Origin: Gymnothorax reevesii
Lineage: Eukaryota; Chordata; Actinopteri; Anguilliformes; Muraenidae
NCBI GenBank assembly: GCA_029721435.1
Contig: CM056583.1
Location: forward strand, 52,679,620-52,743,619
Reading direction: 5' to 3'
DNA length: 64,000 nucleotides
Position numbers and translations under genes: made by a program. Numbering within the stretch: position 1 is the stretch's first letter; each line of letters starts with the position of its first letter. Shown here one piece after another: positions 30,774 through 42,100 of this stretch. Under the pieces are notes generated by a model. The model was not told where the DNA came from. It searched no databases and saw only the letters and a program-made list of their open reading frames with translations.

Positions 30774-33547
30774 TATTTTTATCAAGATTCTGGAGGTGGA
30801 ATATAAAAATATTCTTTATTTCTCAAACACTGATTTGCTCATTCTCTTCCCACAAAGCACCCCAACTTTTCAACAGCAGGAATTTGTTCTTTTTTAGAAC
30901 AGATTTGACACATGACCCCTCATCTTGTATTAGCAACAGAAAAGGATTATTGTTCCAAGTCATTACGAAAGGTCAGCTGGTACAATTTAGGCAATAATGC
31001 AGATAAACAAACAGACATTGTCCAGCCTCCTGTATGGATGTTTTGTTCATCAATCGGCTCTTTGAAGTGCAGTAGGGAGGGGCATTCATCTGAGTCTCAG
31101 ATTCTATGGTGAGAATTTTCTTGCATCCCCAGTTCTTAAGCTCCCAGTCCCACTACAGACCCCCTTATAAACGAACTTTCTAACAGAATCTTACCAGATC
31201 TACCTTAGGGTCGCTAGCTATCTGGGATTGAGGCTCTCCATGTAATGCAGAGCTCTAACTTTTTTGTCATTACTAAATTGTATATGGATTAAGTTGTTTT
31301 CCAAACTTTGATGTAAGTGATACTTTAATTTGTCTACCCTTTGTATTCCTCTCTATCTCTCAAAAGTGCAACAGTTTCTCTACAAGGATCTGAGAGGGAG
31401 AAAGATAGACAGATAAACAGAACTGGTTCTGACCGGTTTGGTGTGCGTGCAGTTATAGGAGAGACTGCCCGGACACCGTCATGTTCCATCTGAATGCAGA
31501 TAGCTGGGAGGGTGGGGACACACTATCAGGGCTCAGCATGCTCTGTCTCAGCACGCTAGCTGTGTCATGAAGAGGAGATCCAAAAAAAGTCCTGCGCTCA
31601 ATCTTCCTGCTGGCCCAAGCACATCAAAAGAACATAATATTTCAGCATTACGGCATTCATCTACGCTGACCTACACTGTGGCAGAACATTTAAATGTCAA
31701 CCTCACTTTAAGTGGACATCTGCATTTCATTATTACAAATAAACAACAGTGATGAGTGATTCTGCGATTGTCCGTAATTGACTCATTGTATAAATTAGTA
31801 ATGGCACGCAAAGCTAAATTAATCATGACGTGGATATGAAAGAACACTTTTGGCGAGTTTCCTTGTTACATATTCAGTTAAGAGCAACTTGCCTCGTGTG
31901 CTGCATCTAAGTAGGTACATGTCATTTGAACCCAAGTCCTCATTCAAAATGGAGTAATATTTAGCCGCCCCCTCCCCTCCCCCCCATCCCTCACATGAAT
32001 CCGTTTAATCCTGAGAGCCAGAACAGAGGCTTAGAAAACTAACTAGCATTAGTATCTCTTTGACATAAGAATAAAGTGATTCAAAATAAACATAAAACAT
32101 GATAAAAGAAGCAGTGTGTCTTCATATAATTAAGCGTTTAATCCTGGAGGTTTCGCAACAGCCCAAAGTTACTCAGAAATTTTTTTTAACCTCACAATGT
32201 GCAAAGCCTGGGTGGTGACTGCGTGTCATATACTACAGCCAGATCCCTCGGTAGGCTCTGATTTCGTTGAGCTCCAAGACTCTAGCTGGTGCTCAGGCTC
32301 CAACTGTCTCGACTTGATCCCTATGACCTTTTGTTCGGGAGGTGTGTAAGGCCGCGAGGTTACGAAACAGAGCGAGCCAGCTGCTAGCGCCATGCTTGGG
32401 GTTACGCATGACCCCTCTGTGATATGCACTGCTGTCCAGGCATTCCATGTGTCTTTCTATGACAGATTTGCAGACTTACTCTTCAGTGTAATTTAAAGAG
32501 TAATCTGACATCTATGCAGCCTCTTGCAGGGCAGAACTTCCCATGGCCTTTCACAAGAAAATAAAATAATTTAATGGGGTGAGGGAATGACTTATTTTTT
32601 TCCCTTTTCCTCTCATCCAACTCTGCAGAAACAAAATCTTACCAAACATCTTCTTCATATTTTCTTCATCTTCTATTTAGACTTAAACACATATATTTAC
32701 TACTTTTGATCTACTGCCTAATTTTGACCCATTTCTAGATTGGTCCATGGGGTAAATAAAATGTTCACTTACCCCATGAACATTCTTAGAAATGAATGAA
32801 ATTTACTTCAAATCAATGGTAAAATTTCTTTTTCCTAAGAAAAAAAAAAGTAATAGAAATGAGCGTTTGAGTCTAAATCTAAGGTTAAAATGCTAGGTAA
32901 GATTTTGTTTTTGCAGTGTGTATACCACCTTAACAAGTCCTCGTACTATTGCAGTCATGATGATCAAATGCCAAAATACATTTTTTTTAAACCCTCTCAA
33001 TGTCCTGTAATTGAGCAGAAGGGTACATAGTGATAAAATGGTCAGCCTTGTTTTCTGACGCAAGTCGCACAGTTTTTCTGGGAAATTGCTCAAATAACTG
33101 CTCTGACAATCCATTCATACACCTTTGATTTTGAGGACAATGCGGCTCCATTTCTATGCACTCACCTCCCGCACCCTACTGTTTATTCTCACAGCTGCTA
33201 TGACATTTGACTGATGACTGTTCTTACACACTATATACACAACATACTGGAATGTTCTGTTAGAGGACCCTGACTTGCATGCTGAGCACGTAAATTGGAG
33301 CTAGTGGACAGAACTGGTGGAATTCACATTCATATCGGAGGGATCAAGGGTTATGAAACCCTTGAAAAGATGGTGCCATTACTCATGGTTGCCATCACGG
33401 CTATACGAGTCCTACAATGACAACGGTCTTACATAAGAAAAAGTGTTTATTTACAAAAACTGCAGTGGGGGCAGGAAAGTGAAAAGATCCGCATGAAACC
33501 TAGTATGATGTGCGTGTGTGTGAGTATGTGTGTGTGTGTATATATAT
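30774..33547. other. Gene-free stretch
   Basis: No gene supported. At 32396-32414 there is an inverted pair GGGTTA-n4-TGACCC, and a TGACCTTTTG word lies near 32326; both resemble nuclear-receptor half-sites. A (GT)n-(TA)n run at 33510-33547 directly borders the next transposon. Confidence 0.4.
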
Positions 33548-35175
33548 ACTCAACAAAAATATAAACGCAACACTTTTGTTTTTGCTCCCATTTGTCATGA
33601 GATGGACTCAAAGATCTAAAATTAATTCCAGATACAAAATATTACCATTTCTCTCAAACATTGTTCACACATCTGTCTAAATGTGTGATAGTGAGCACTT
33701 TTGCTTTGCTGAGACAATCCATCCCACCTCACAGGTGTGCCTCATCAAGATGCTCATCAGACACCATGATTAGTGCACAGGTGTACCTTATTACTGTCCA
33801 CAATAAAAGGCCACTCTGAAATGTGCAGTTTTGTCTCACAGCAAAATGCCAGAGATGGCGCAAACATTGAGGGAGCGTGCAATTGGCATGCTGACAGCAG
33901 GAATGTCAACCAGATCTGTTGCTCAGGCATTGAATGTTCATTTCTCCACCATAAGCCGTCTCCAAAGGCGTTTCAGAGAATATGGCAGTACATCCAACCG
34001 GCCTCACAACCGCAGACCACGTGTAACCACACCAGCCCAGGACCTCCACATCCAGCAGGTTCACCTCCAAGATTGTCTGAGACCAGCTACTCAGACAGCT
34101 GCTGAAACAATTGGTTTGCATAACCAAAGAATTTCTGCACAAACTGTCAGAAACCATCTCAGGGAAGCTCAACTGCATGCTCGTCGCCCTCATCGGGGTC
34201 TTAACCTGACTCCAGATAGTCGCCGTAACAGACTTGAGTGGGCAAATGCTCACATTCGATGGCGTCTGGCACATTGGAGGTGTTCTCTTCACGGATGAAT
34301 CTCGGTTTACATTGTTCAGGGCAGATGGCAGACAGCGTGTGTGGCGTTGTGTGGGTGAGCGCTTTGCTGATGTCAATGTTGTGGATCGAGTGGCCCATGG
34401 TGGTGGTGGGGTTATGGTATGGGCAGGCATCTGTTATGGACGAAGAACACAGGTGCATTTTATTGATGGCATTTTGAATGCACAGAGATACCGTGATGAG
34501 ATCCTGAGGCCCATTGTTGTGCCATACATCCATGAACATCACAAGATAATTTCAGCAAGATAATGCACGGCCCCATGTTGCAAGGATCTGTACACAATTC
34601 TTGGAAGCTGAAAATGTCCCAGTTCTTGCATGGCCAGCATACTCACCAGACATGTCACCCATTGTGCATGTTTGGGATGTGCTTGACCGGCGTATACGAC
34701 AGCGCATACCAGTTCCCACTAATATCCAGCAACTTCGCACAGCCATTGAAGAGGAGTGGACCAACATTCCACAGGCCACAATTGACAATCTGATAAACTC
34801 TATGCGAAGAAGATGTGTTGCACTGCATGAGGCAAATGGTGGTCACACCAGATACTGACTGGTTCTGAGTCCCCAGACCCCCAATAAAGCAAAAACTGCA
34901 CATTTCAGGGTGGCCTTTTATTGTGGACAGTCTAAGGTACACCTGTGCACTAATCATGGTGTCTGATGAGCATCTTGATGTGGCACACCTGTGAGGTGGG
35001 ATGGATTGTCTCAGCAAAGCAAAAGTGCTCACTATCACACATTTAGACAGATTTGTGAACAATGTTTGAGAGAAATGGTAATATTGTGTATCAGGAATGA
35101 ATTTTAGATCTTTGAGTCCATCTCATGACAAATGGAAGCAAAAACAAAAGTGTTGCGTTTATATTTTTGTTGAGT
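33548..35175 (+). mobile_element. Relatively young Tc1/mariner-like transposon with ~280-bp TIRs
   Basis: The left end ACTCAACAAAAATATAAACG (33548) recurs inverted at the right end (35175). The inverted repeats stay very similar for about 280 bp, reaching the transposase region on the left (near 33830) and starting again near 34890 on the right. The flanks are TA repeats, so a TA target duplication is hidden. The length of 1628 bp is complete for the class. Confidence 0.9.
33846..34858 (+). pseudogene. Tc1/mariner-like transposase, two frameshifts and a lost catalytic Glu
   Basis: The start MPEMAQTLRERAIGML opens a helix-turn-helix DNA-binding part, with a second one (AAETIGLHNQRISAQTVRNH) after it. 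The frame slips near 34283 and again near 34546. The pieces read VLFTDESRF with the first Asp, QQDNARPH with the second Asp, and then SPDMSPIVHVWDVL, where Val (GTG at 34664-34666) stands at the position of the third acidic residue. The frame ends normally with GGHTRY and TGA. Apart from these lesions it is full length. Confidence 0.85.
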
Positions 35176-35255
35176 GTATATATATATATATATATATATA
35201 CAGTATATATATGTATATACTATATATATATATATATATATATATACTATATAGT
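35176..35255. repeat. (TA)n microsatellite flanking the transposon
   Basis: Interrupted TA repeats directly follow the right end. Together with the (GT)n(TA)n run on the left, they suggest the element inserted into a pre-existing microsatellite. Confidence 0.9.
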
Positions 35256-35275
35256 ACATTCTACTAAGTGACTTT

Positions 35276-36183
35276 GACAAGAGCCAAATCATTATGGCCA
35301 GATGAAAGGGTCAGAGCATGTCTGAAGCAGTTAGGCTCCTCGGGTGCTCCCAGTCAAGGGTGTTGAGTATCTAACGGTAGTGGTCAAAACCATGAACCAG
35401 CGATGAGGTGTTTGGCTCCCAAGGCTCATGTTCAGAACGAGGGCGGAGGATACCCGAACATGAGCAAGCTTAGAATCTTACTGACGAGCGCCCTGCTGGC
35501 CAACAGGAGAGGCTTGAACAATGAACAAAGCAACCATTTTTTTGTATCTCTTCCCGGCAGTCCCTTCCCAATTTGCATCCCCGCAGCACGTAGTCAATCG
35601 TGCGCTGCTCTGAAAAAGCTGCCGACCACTGCCGGTTGGTACGATCGAGGATCAAACCCGTGTCGTGGTAGTCACTACTGCTCCGCAAATGCAACGCCTT
35701 AACCGAGCGAGCTAACCCCGCAGCCAAATCGCAGAGAATTTTAATGATACTTATGACAGGAATGTGTCTGGACAGGCTGAGCATCACACCATGCTTCATA
35801 AAGCTCTTTTTAGCTACAGACCAGTTGATGGGCCAATTCTAACTTTGGTCCATCTACAGAGGGCACATGAGCTTCGGAACTGGACCATGGAGCAATAGAG
35901 TAAGGCATTCTGGTCCAGTGTGTTCTGTTTTCTTTTGCACCATGAGCATGGGCCAGGTACCCGTGCAGTGCACCCTTTACCTGGGGTAAAAATGTTGCCA
36001 GCATGCACTGATAGAAAAGGGAAAGCTGGTGAAAGCAGTTTGATGTTCAAGGACATGTTTTGTCAGGAAACTCTGGGTCTCAGAATTCAAGTGGACACCC
36101 GTTAGACGGAGCTGTTTTTGGCGGCACGAGGGGGAACAAACACAATATCAAGCAGGTGGTTTTAATGTTGTGGTGATCGGTGT
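35276..36183 (+). mobile_element. Decayed Tc1/mariner-like element of the 1-121 family, 5' truncated
   Basis: GTGACTTTGACAAGAGCC, then a GGTCAGAGCATGTCTGAA-like block, and later GGAACTGGACCATGGAGCAA followed by a terminal TGATCGGTGTA, follow the order of a fish mariner/Tc1 transposase and its right terminus. The right end matches 80-121. No left terminal repeat precedes it. A SINE at 35430-35725 interrupts it. Confidence 0.65.
35430..35725 (-). mobile_element. tRNA-derived SINE inserted in the decayed element
   Basis: On the minus strand, starting at 35725, the sequence reads GGCTGCGGGGTTAGCTCGCT, with a box A (TAGCTCGCTCGG), followed about 50 bases on by a box B (GGTTTGATCCTC). This is the internal RNA polymerase III promoter of a tRNA-like head. 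Sequence outside matches the interrupted transposon on both sides, with some loss. A middle block (GTTGGCCAGCAGGGCGCTCG) resembles one in the SINE at 606-804. Confidence 0.7.
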
Positions 36184-36187
36184 ATGT

Positions 36188-37110
36188 AAAGTGTGGTCCA
36201 TGGGTATTTAGATGGTGACACAATTCCGATGGTTTTAGATTTGCTCACCACCACAATGGATTTGAAAAGAAACTATCAAGATTTGCTCGAAGCACAGGCT
36301 TTCAGTTTCATTTTTTAGGGTTTTGTTTGTCTGAACCATATTGGAATTTCACCCAGTTTGTGCACAGCCCCCTGAGTTTTAAGGCTCAAAAGTCATTGGA
36401 CTAACTAATAAAATGGAAATTTTTAATACTCAGTAGCAAACACTTTGCAGTCAATGCCTACCTGAAGTTTGGAACCCATTAAACATACAGATGCTGGGTT
36501 TCCTCCCCAGTGATGATCTGCCCAGCCTTCACTGCAGCCGTCTTCAATTCCAGCCTTGTTGTTGGGGGTGTTTTGCCTTCAGTAAGTGAAATGCATGCTC
36601 AATTGGATTCTGGTCGTGTTATTCACATGTCTATTAGAACATTCCGCTTTTTTGCCTGAAAAACAAATCTTGGGTTGCTTCTGCAATATCATCCATCTGC
36701 ATTGCGAAATGTTGTCCAATGAGTTCTGCAGCTTTTGGCTGAATCGAAGCATGTAATAAAGCACAATACCATGAAAAAATTTATCCTCCAACTTCAGTCA
36801 GCAATTACACCACCAGTAAATACAAGGGAACTAACTTATTTAGCAGACATACATGCTCATATATGACCATAGATAAAGTGGTAGGCTTCTGATCATGAGC
36901 AATTCCTTTCCCTCTCCATATTCCTCTCTTTCCATCTTTCTGGTACAAGTTGATCTTTGCCTCATTTGTCCATATGATGCTGTTCTAAAACTATACTGGC
37001 CATTTTTAGATGTGTTTGTGGCCAATTTCTTCTTTTTGAGCCTTACCAATGGTTTACATCTTTTGATGAAAGTCTGCATTCTGAAGTCATCTTCATTATT
37101 TAACCCCATA
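36188..37110 (-). mobile_element. Decayed Tc1-like element
   Basis: The left end resembles a fish Tc1-like terminus (GTGTGGTCCATGGGTATTTA, then GGTGACACAATTCCGATGG). On the minus strand, transposase-derived blocks follow, including a CAAGTTGATCTTTGCCTCAT piece near 36945 (the inverted coding of a DE-T-KINL motif). It is full of stops and its right end is missing. Confidence 0.6.
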
Positions 37111-37199
37111 AAATCTATGGACCCATATATTGGTTGGTCTAATGCAGCTTGATTAAAACCTGCAGAACTTCAGGCTAATTATACATTCCGCTGCAAATT

Positions 37200-37640
37200 C
37201 CAAGGTTTCCAAAGATCCCTAATTTGTGTGATTATCAAGGTTACTGTAGCCTGTCAGTGAACTCAAAGCAGTTCTGCCATTCTCCTCTGGCCTCTCATCA
37301 ACAATGTGTTTCGGTCAGCAGAACTACTGCTTACAAGATGTGTTTTGGTTAAATCTCTCATAATGGTCTCGGCACTTTTGTTACTTGAAAATCCCATCCA
37401 GGAGACAAACCCTTTCAGAAATACTCAAACCAGCCCTTCAGGCCCCAACAACAATGGCATATACAAAATATCTGGGATAACATTTTCCCCCATTCTGATG
37501 TTTGATGTGAAAATAGCTCCTGTCTAGTATCTGTCTTACCAAATTCATTGCACTGTTGTCATATGAACTGGTGAATGACTTGTCATATGAACTGGTGAAT
37601 GGGTCTTCCCAGTAAAGTACTCAGGTAGTGTTTTGTAAAC
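37200..37640 (-). mobile_element. Fragment of another Tc1-like family
   Basis: GTTCTGCCATTCTCCTCTGG, then GAAATACTCAAACCAGCCC and CCCCATTCTGATGTTTGATG, are characteristic sub-terminal words of a distinct fish Tc1-like family on the minus strand. Its end includes a tandem 20-bp word (GTCATATGAACTGGTGAATG) at 37559-37601. Heavily decayed. Confidence 0.55.
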
Positions 37641-38081
37641 TAGGTGATGTGAAAGACTGTCCTCCAGTTATTGAAAGTATTTAGTTTCTGTTGTTGCTGC
37701 TGGTGATGGTACAACCAGTTATCATGTTTGTGTCAATTACTTTGTCACCTGGGTGATTTTGGTGTTAAACAACTTGTCTATTTTTCTTAGACAAGAAAAG
37801 AAATGAATCTTTGTTTTAAACTGTATTTTGTGTTCCTTCATGTTTTCATATTACATGAATGAAGATCAGAAATCATTTAATGTGAAAAATATGGGAAAAT
37901 ATATGGGAAATTATTTATTTATTTTTTTCCATATTCATAATCTTTTTCACATTAATAGAATGGACGAAGAAAGAAATGTCAATAATTTTCAAAAGATATG
38001 TATTTGTGGTTTTGTTCATTTAGATTGCCTTGGAAGTGCATTACAATTAAATCAACATGGCTTTAAAACACCTCCAGTCAG

Positions 38082-38659
38082 TGTAATGATGCGCTCAGAG
38101 GAACCAGTCGCAACTCAGGGATAATCCAAAAATCATAAGCCTTTATTGCAAAAAGGGTCAGGACCAGAAGACACAAGACTTGCCAAAAACAATGTCCAAA
38201 AGCAAAGTCGACAGGACAGGCAGGAGTCAAAACCAGTAAGACAGATGTGCAAAGGTACATAGACAGTAAGCCAAAACTTGTGGTCGAAATCCAGAAAGGT
38301 ACACACAGGGCATCCAAAACAGAAATCGTGGTCGAACAAAAACAGGCCAAAATCTAAAAAGGCAAGACAGGAGCAAAGGGGCAATGGAAAACTTGAGATC
38401 GAGCAAAACAGTCGTGAAGAAGCGATAAACAAAAGGCATACGAGGAGATCTGCACGGATGTAAATTGATCAACGTTCTGACAAGGAATGAACTGCAGTGA
38501 AGACTTTAAATAGACAAGAGGGAAGTCACATGCTATGCAGGGAGCAGGTGAATTGGATAAGACTAATTACAGAGATAAGCACACATGGGGAAGTCCTAAA
38601 CCACAAACAATTGGCAAAAACCAAAACGCAGACAGGATCCAAGCAGACAACCTATGACA
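38082..38659 (-). mobile_element. Probable solo LTR of a Gypsy-type retrotransposon
   Basis: The segment starts TGTAATGATGCGC and ends CCTATGACA, so read on the minus strand it is bounded by TG...CA. Its order is that of a fish Gypsy LTR: a TATTTAAAG promoter word near 38505, then an AATAAA (inverted at 38142-38147), then the short R-U5 end. No internal coding region or second LTR is nearby. A clear 5-bp target duplication was not found. Confidence 0.6.
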
Positions 38660-38688
38660 GATAAACAGCTCCGTTCAAGGAGTTCTAA

Positions 38689-39106
38689 TGCTGCGTTCTT
38701 AACAACTTGGAGGTAGGATCTTAACGAGTTGAAAACTCTGACTTCCGAGCGTTCCAGACATATTGTGTTGGATGTAAAAAAAAAAAAAAATGGCAGTCAA
38801 TGACAAGCGAATGTTCTCGTGGCAAGCGGCAAGAAAATTATACAAGGATTAACATAAGCCTTCTGACATATTTTAATTAGTAAGATGGGTTCAAACGATG
38901 TGAAAGGTAAAACACCTTTATTTAATTTTATGTTGTATTTATATTCTCAAAAATAAATTGCCTTGCCAAATGTCACTGTAACTGAACGCTTCAGTAGCAT
39001 TGCTGTGGCTGTTCAGTGGATGCTGCCATTTTCGTGACCGTTCCAGTGCACTTTTTCAAGTCGGAAGTCAGAAAGATCCGACCTCCGAGTTGCTTGGAAT
39101 GCAGCA
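38689..39106. mobile_element. PIF/Harbinger-like MITE with TAA duplication
   Basis: The left end TGCTGCGTTCTTAACAACTT and the right end, read inverted (TGCTGCATTCCAAGCAACTC), are terminal repeats that stay alignable for about 60 bp. TAA flanks both sides (38686-38688 and 39107-39109), the usual 3-bp target of this superfamily. There is no transposase. Confidence 0.75.
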
Positions 39107-39109
39107 TAA

Positions 39110-42100
39110 GTGCACAGTTAAGATTCCAGGACAGAGAGAGAAGCGCACCTGAGGTGCGTGAGCTGTAATCAAAGCAGAGTACAGGGAAAGCAAAAGGGGC
39201 GGAGTTACAGAGCAGAGCAGGACAGAGTTAGTTATATTAGTAAACAGTGATATTTACACACCAAATCAAAATACATGAATGTTAGTTTGTTAGTTTTAGT
39301 ATGGAGAAAGGGATTAGTCTACAGTAAAATTACCAATAATAACTAAGCAGCCTAGCGGTTAATTAATATGGTAATTTCAGAAAAGCGGGAAGGAAGGTAA
39401 AACAAGACTTGAAGGAAGTTCGTGAAATACCGGAAAACTTCCGAAATCACCCGAAGCGTGTCTGCACACAGACAGGGGAGTGCACTGGCACGATCACAAA
39501 TCACATCAGACGTTACAGGGGAGACAATATGCATTGCAATAAAGGAATGAATAAATAAACATGAAAAATAATAGATACCAAATCAGACAAATACAGATCA
39601 TAACAGTCAGAGTGTGGATGCCTTGTATGTCGTGACTCTGGCTTGGGGACATGAGAGGCTCTCGGGATGATAGCCCTCAGACAGAACGCAGGAGTCAGGA
39701 GTGTGTCTTTACAGAGGAAAGATATAGGTTTGGCCTCAAGAACTATGAGGGAGCTGCAAGGATTCAAGTGAAATCAAAGAGGAGACTGTTCCATTTTGAA
39801 TTCTCAGAAATGGAAAGCCCTAGATCATTATTCTCTGAATAAATAGTAGAGAAATGGCCTCATTTATCACAGGGGGACAAAGGGGAAAATAATTTGTGAG
39901 TGCAGATCATATCTCTGCATTTCATTGGCTTTTCTCCATTTGAGACTATAGGCCCTCTTTGGCATCCGTACAATACGCTCTCTGACTGAACATTTCTGAA
40001 ACCAAGGTGGAGGTAAGCTAGTTTGCAAGATTGAAAGTTTTTATTATGTTTTCACAGGAAGATTCAAATTGGGAGCTAAATGAATGATCAATTTCAATGT
40101 TAAAAACAAAATTAAAAAAGTGCACCCAAAATCAAAGAAAAGTGTCCAACAGACCAGGAGACTTTTTCTGCTCAACCATTTAGCAGCACCAAATATAATG
40201 GATTATTTGAGCCACTGTGGACCTTTATCGTACTGTTATGTGGTATTTCTCTTGAATAGAATGTTGCTCCAAATATGACAGAATCCCTTTCCCCTCATGA
40301 GATTTTCCCACCTGCAATGTAATCACAAGGCCTCTGTGCTGTCTTGACGTTTTTGAAATATTTAAAGAAAACAGCTTTTATATCCATATTTGCAGGGCAT
40401 GCAGAAGATAAATAAAATGGTTGATGTTTGTTTCACATTAAATCAGCAGTAATGGAAAATGCAATGCAAAAATAATTTGTATAGGTAAATCAGAACTGTT
40501 GCAACCTTTGCAACACATGCTAGGCTTTGTTAAAGACAACCTGTCTGAATTCAAGGCAACCTGAGGCTTGCAATGGTGTGTGACATGTGCTCTTGCTTGC
40601 TGAATGCCAATCCTGGCAATACTGGCTGAGCCGTCTGTGGCATTATAACCATCAAAAGGGGTTTGCTTTTCATTAAAAAAAGAACACACTAAGTGTCACT
40701 CTATGTAAAATATATTGAAAAATAGGCACGTTTTTCTGTAGAGCTTAAATCAAACACATTCTCGCTGCTAATGTGGAAAAGTCCCATGTGAGTTATATTT
40801 TAATAAGAGAACAAAGGTGTCCATACACACTCAACTGATTAGTGAAAATAATTGCCATTTCTCTACAATACAATAATATTTAAATGGCTGTTAAAGTTAA
40901 TCATTCTCTTATGCAAGCAGCATCAATCAAATTAAAAGCACTGGGTCAGCAGGAATAGATTATAGAACTCATATCCTGAAACACATCTCACCACAAGCTT
41001 TCATCTCTTGGGATCACAATGTACTCTGGGAGGCTTTGAAGTCAGAAGGGGTGACGCTGTTGATGTTCTTGGTGGCACGCACTCTCACTGCATGTCCTCG
41101 AGAGTGGCACCAACAGCAAATATTGTGCCATTTGTCCTAATTATTTCCCCTGTTTCATGAGTAAACTTTGCCAATGAATAAAACATTATTTGATCTCATT
41201 ATCTGAGCAAGGACCAGAACATTGTGCACCTGGTTTGTATTTGCACTTTTAAATGCCCAATTCTTGAGTTCCCAATCAACAGAAAAATAATACCAATCAG
41301 CAGCCAATAAGAAGTTCATTATTGAGTTGTATCCAGGCTGTTCCTTACTGTTTCAAAACACTGTAGCGTAAATCCACAGTAACCTGCTGAACAATGCAGC
41401 AGCCCTCATAATGAAAATATGGAATCCACCAGCACTCTGTGCTGAAACCTGCAAGATGGAATGTATGTCAGAAGGTGATAGTTCCACCCAAAATCCTGTC
41501 ATTGAGACTCTCAGCTATGAGATCATTGATGATAATGAGCCCTCTTTAATTTTTTGCCATCTGACCCACAGATCTCCATGATAATCTCAGCCTTTCTAAA
41601 TTATATATTACATGAACCGAAAAATCAACGCCTACAGGTGAACCTGATAAGGACTGAAAAGCTGTACGTCTATAAAGTTGCTCTGCGTGAGACCAATCCT
41701 TTTTTTTTCAAGATGGCCACTACGCAGCATTGAAGAAACAACAGCAAAAAACTGGACTTGCAAATTCTGCCATTAAAACACTGCAGTAATATGTCCTTTC
41801 CTCCTCAATGGCTCTGACCAGGTTTCAGCTCTGGTGCATTTTCACTTCATCAACTCTGTCTTCCATTTTGCTTCCCTACCTCTGCAGGCCATCCAGAATT
41901 TTCCTGTTAACCTGTTTTTGCAATCCTCACCGCCCACCAATACCTGTCCACAACAGTTTTCGTTCAATTTGAAACCTTAGTCCTATAGTCTTCTTGGACT
42001 TTCAGACTTTTTGACCATAGCGGCCCTTTTTTTCAAATTTCCAAATCTTTGCATACCCCCTACGGCACCCTCTTGGAGCCTGCATTTCCTGGTCAGATCA

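Noticed and set aside
35104..35292. Minus-strand frame across the TA repeat
   Set aside because: It is microsatellite translation (alternating Tyr and Ile).
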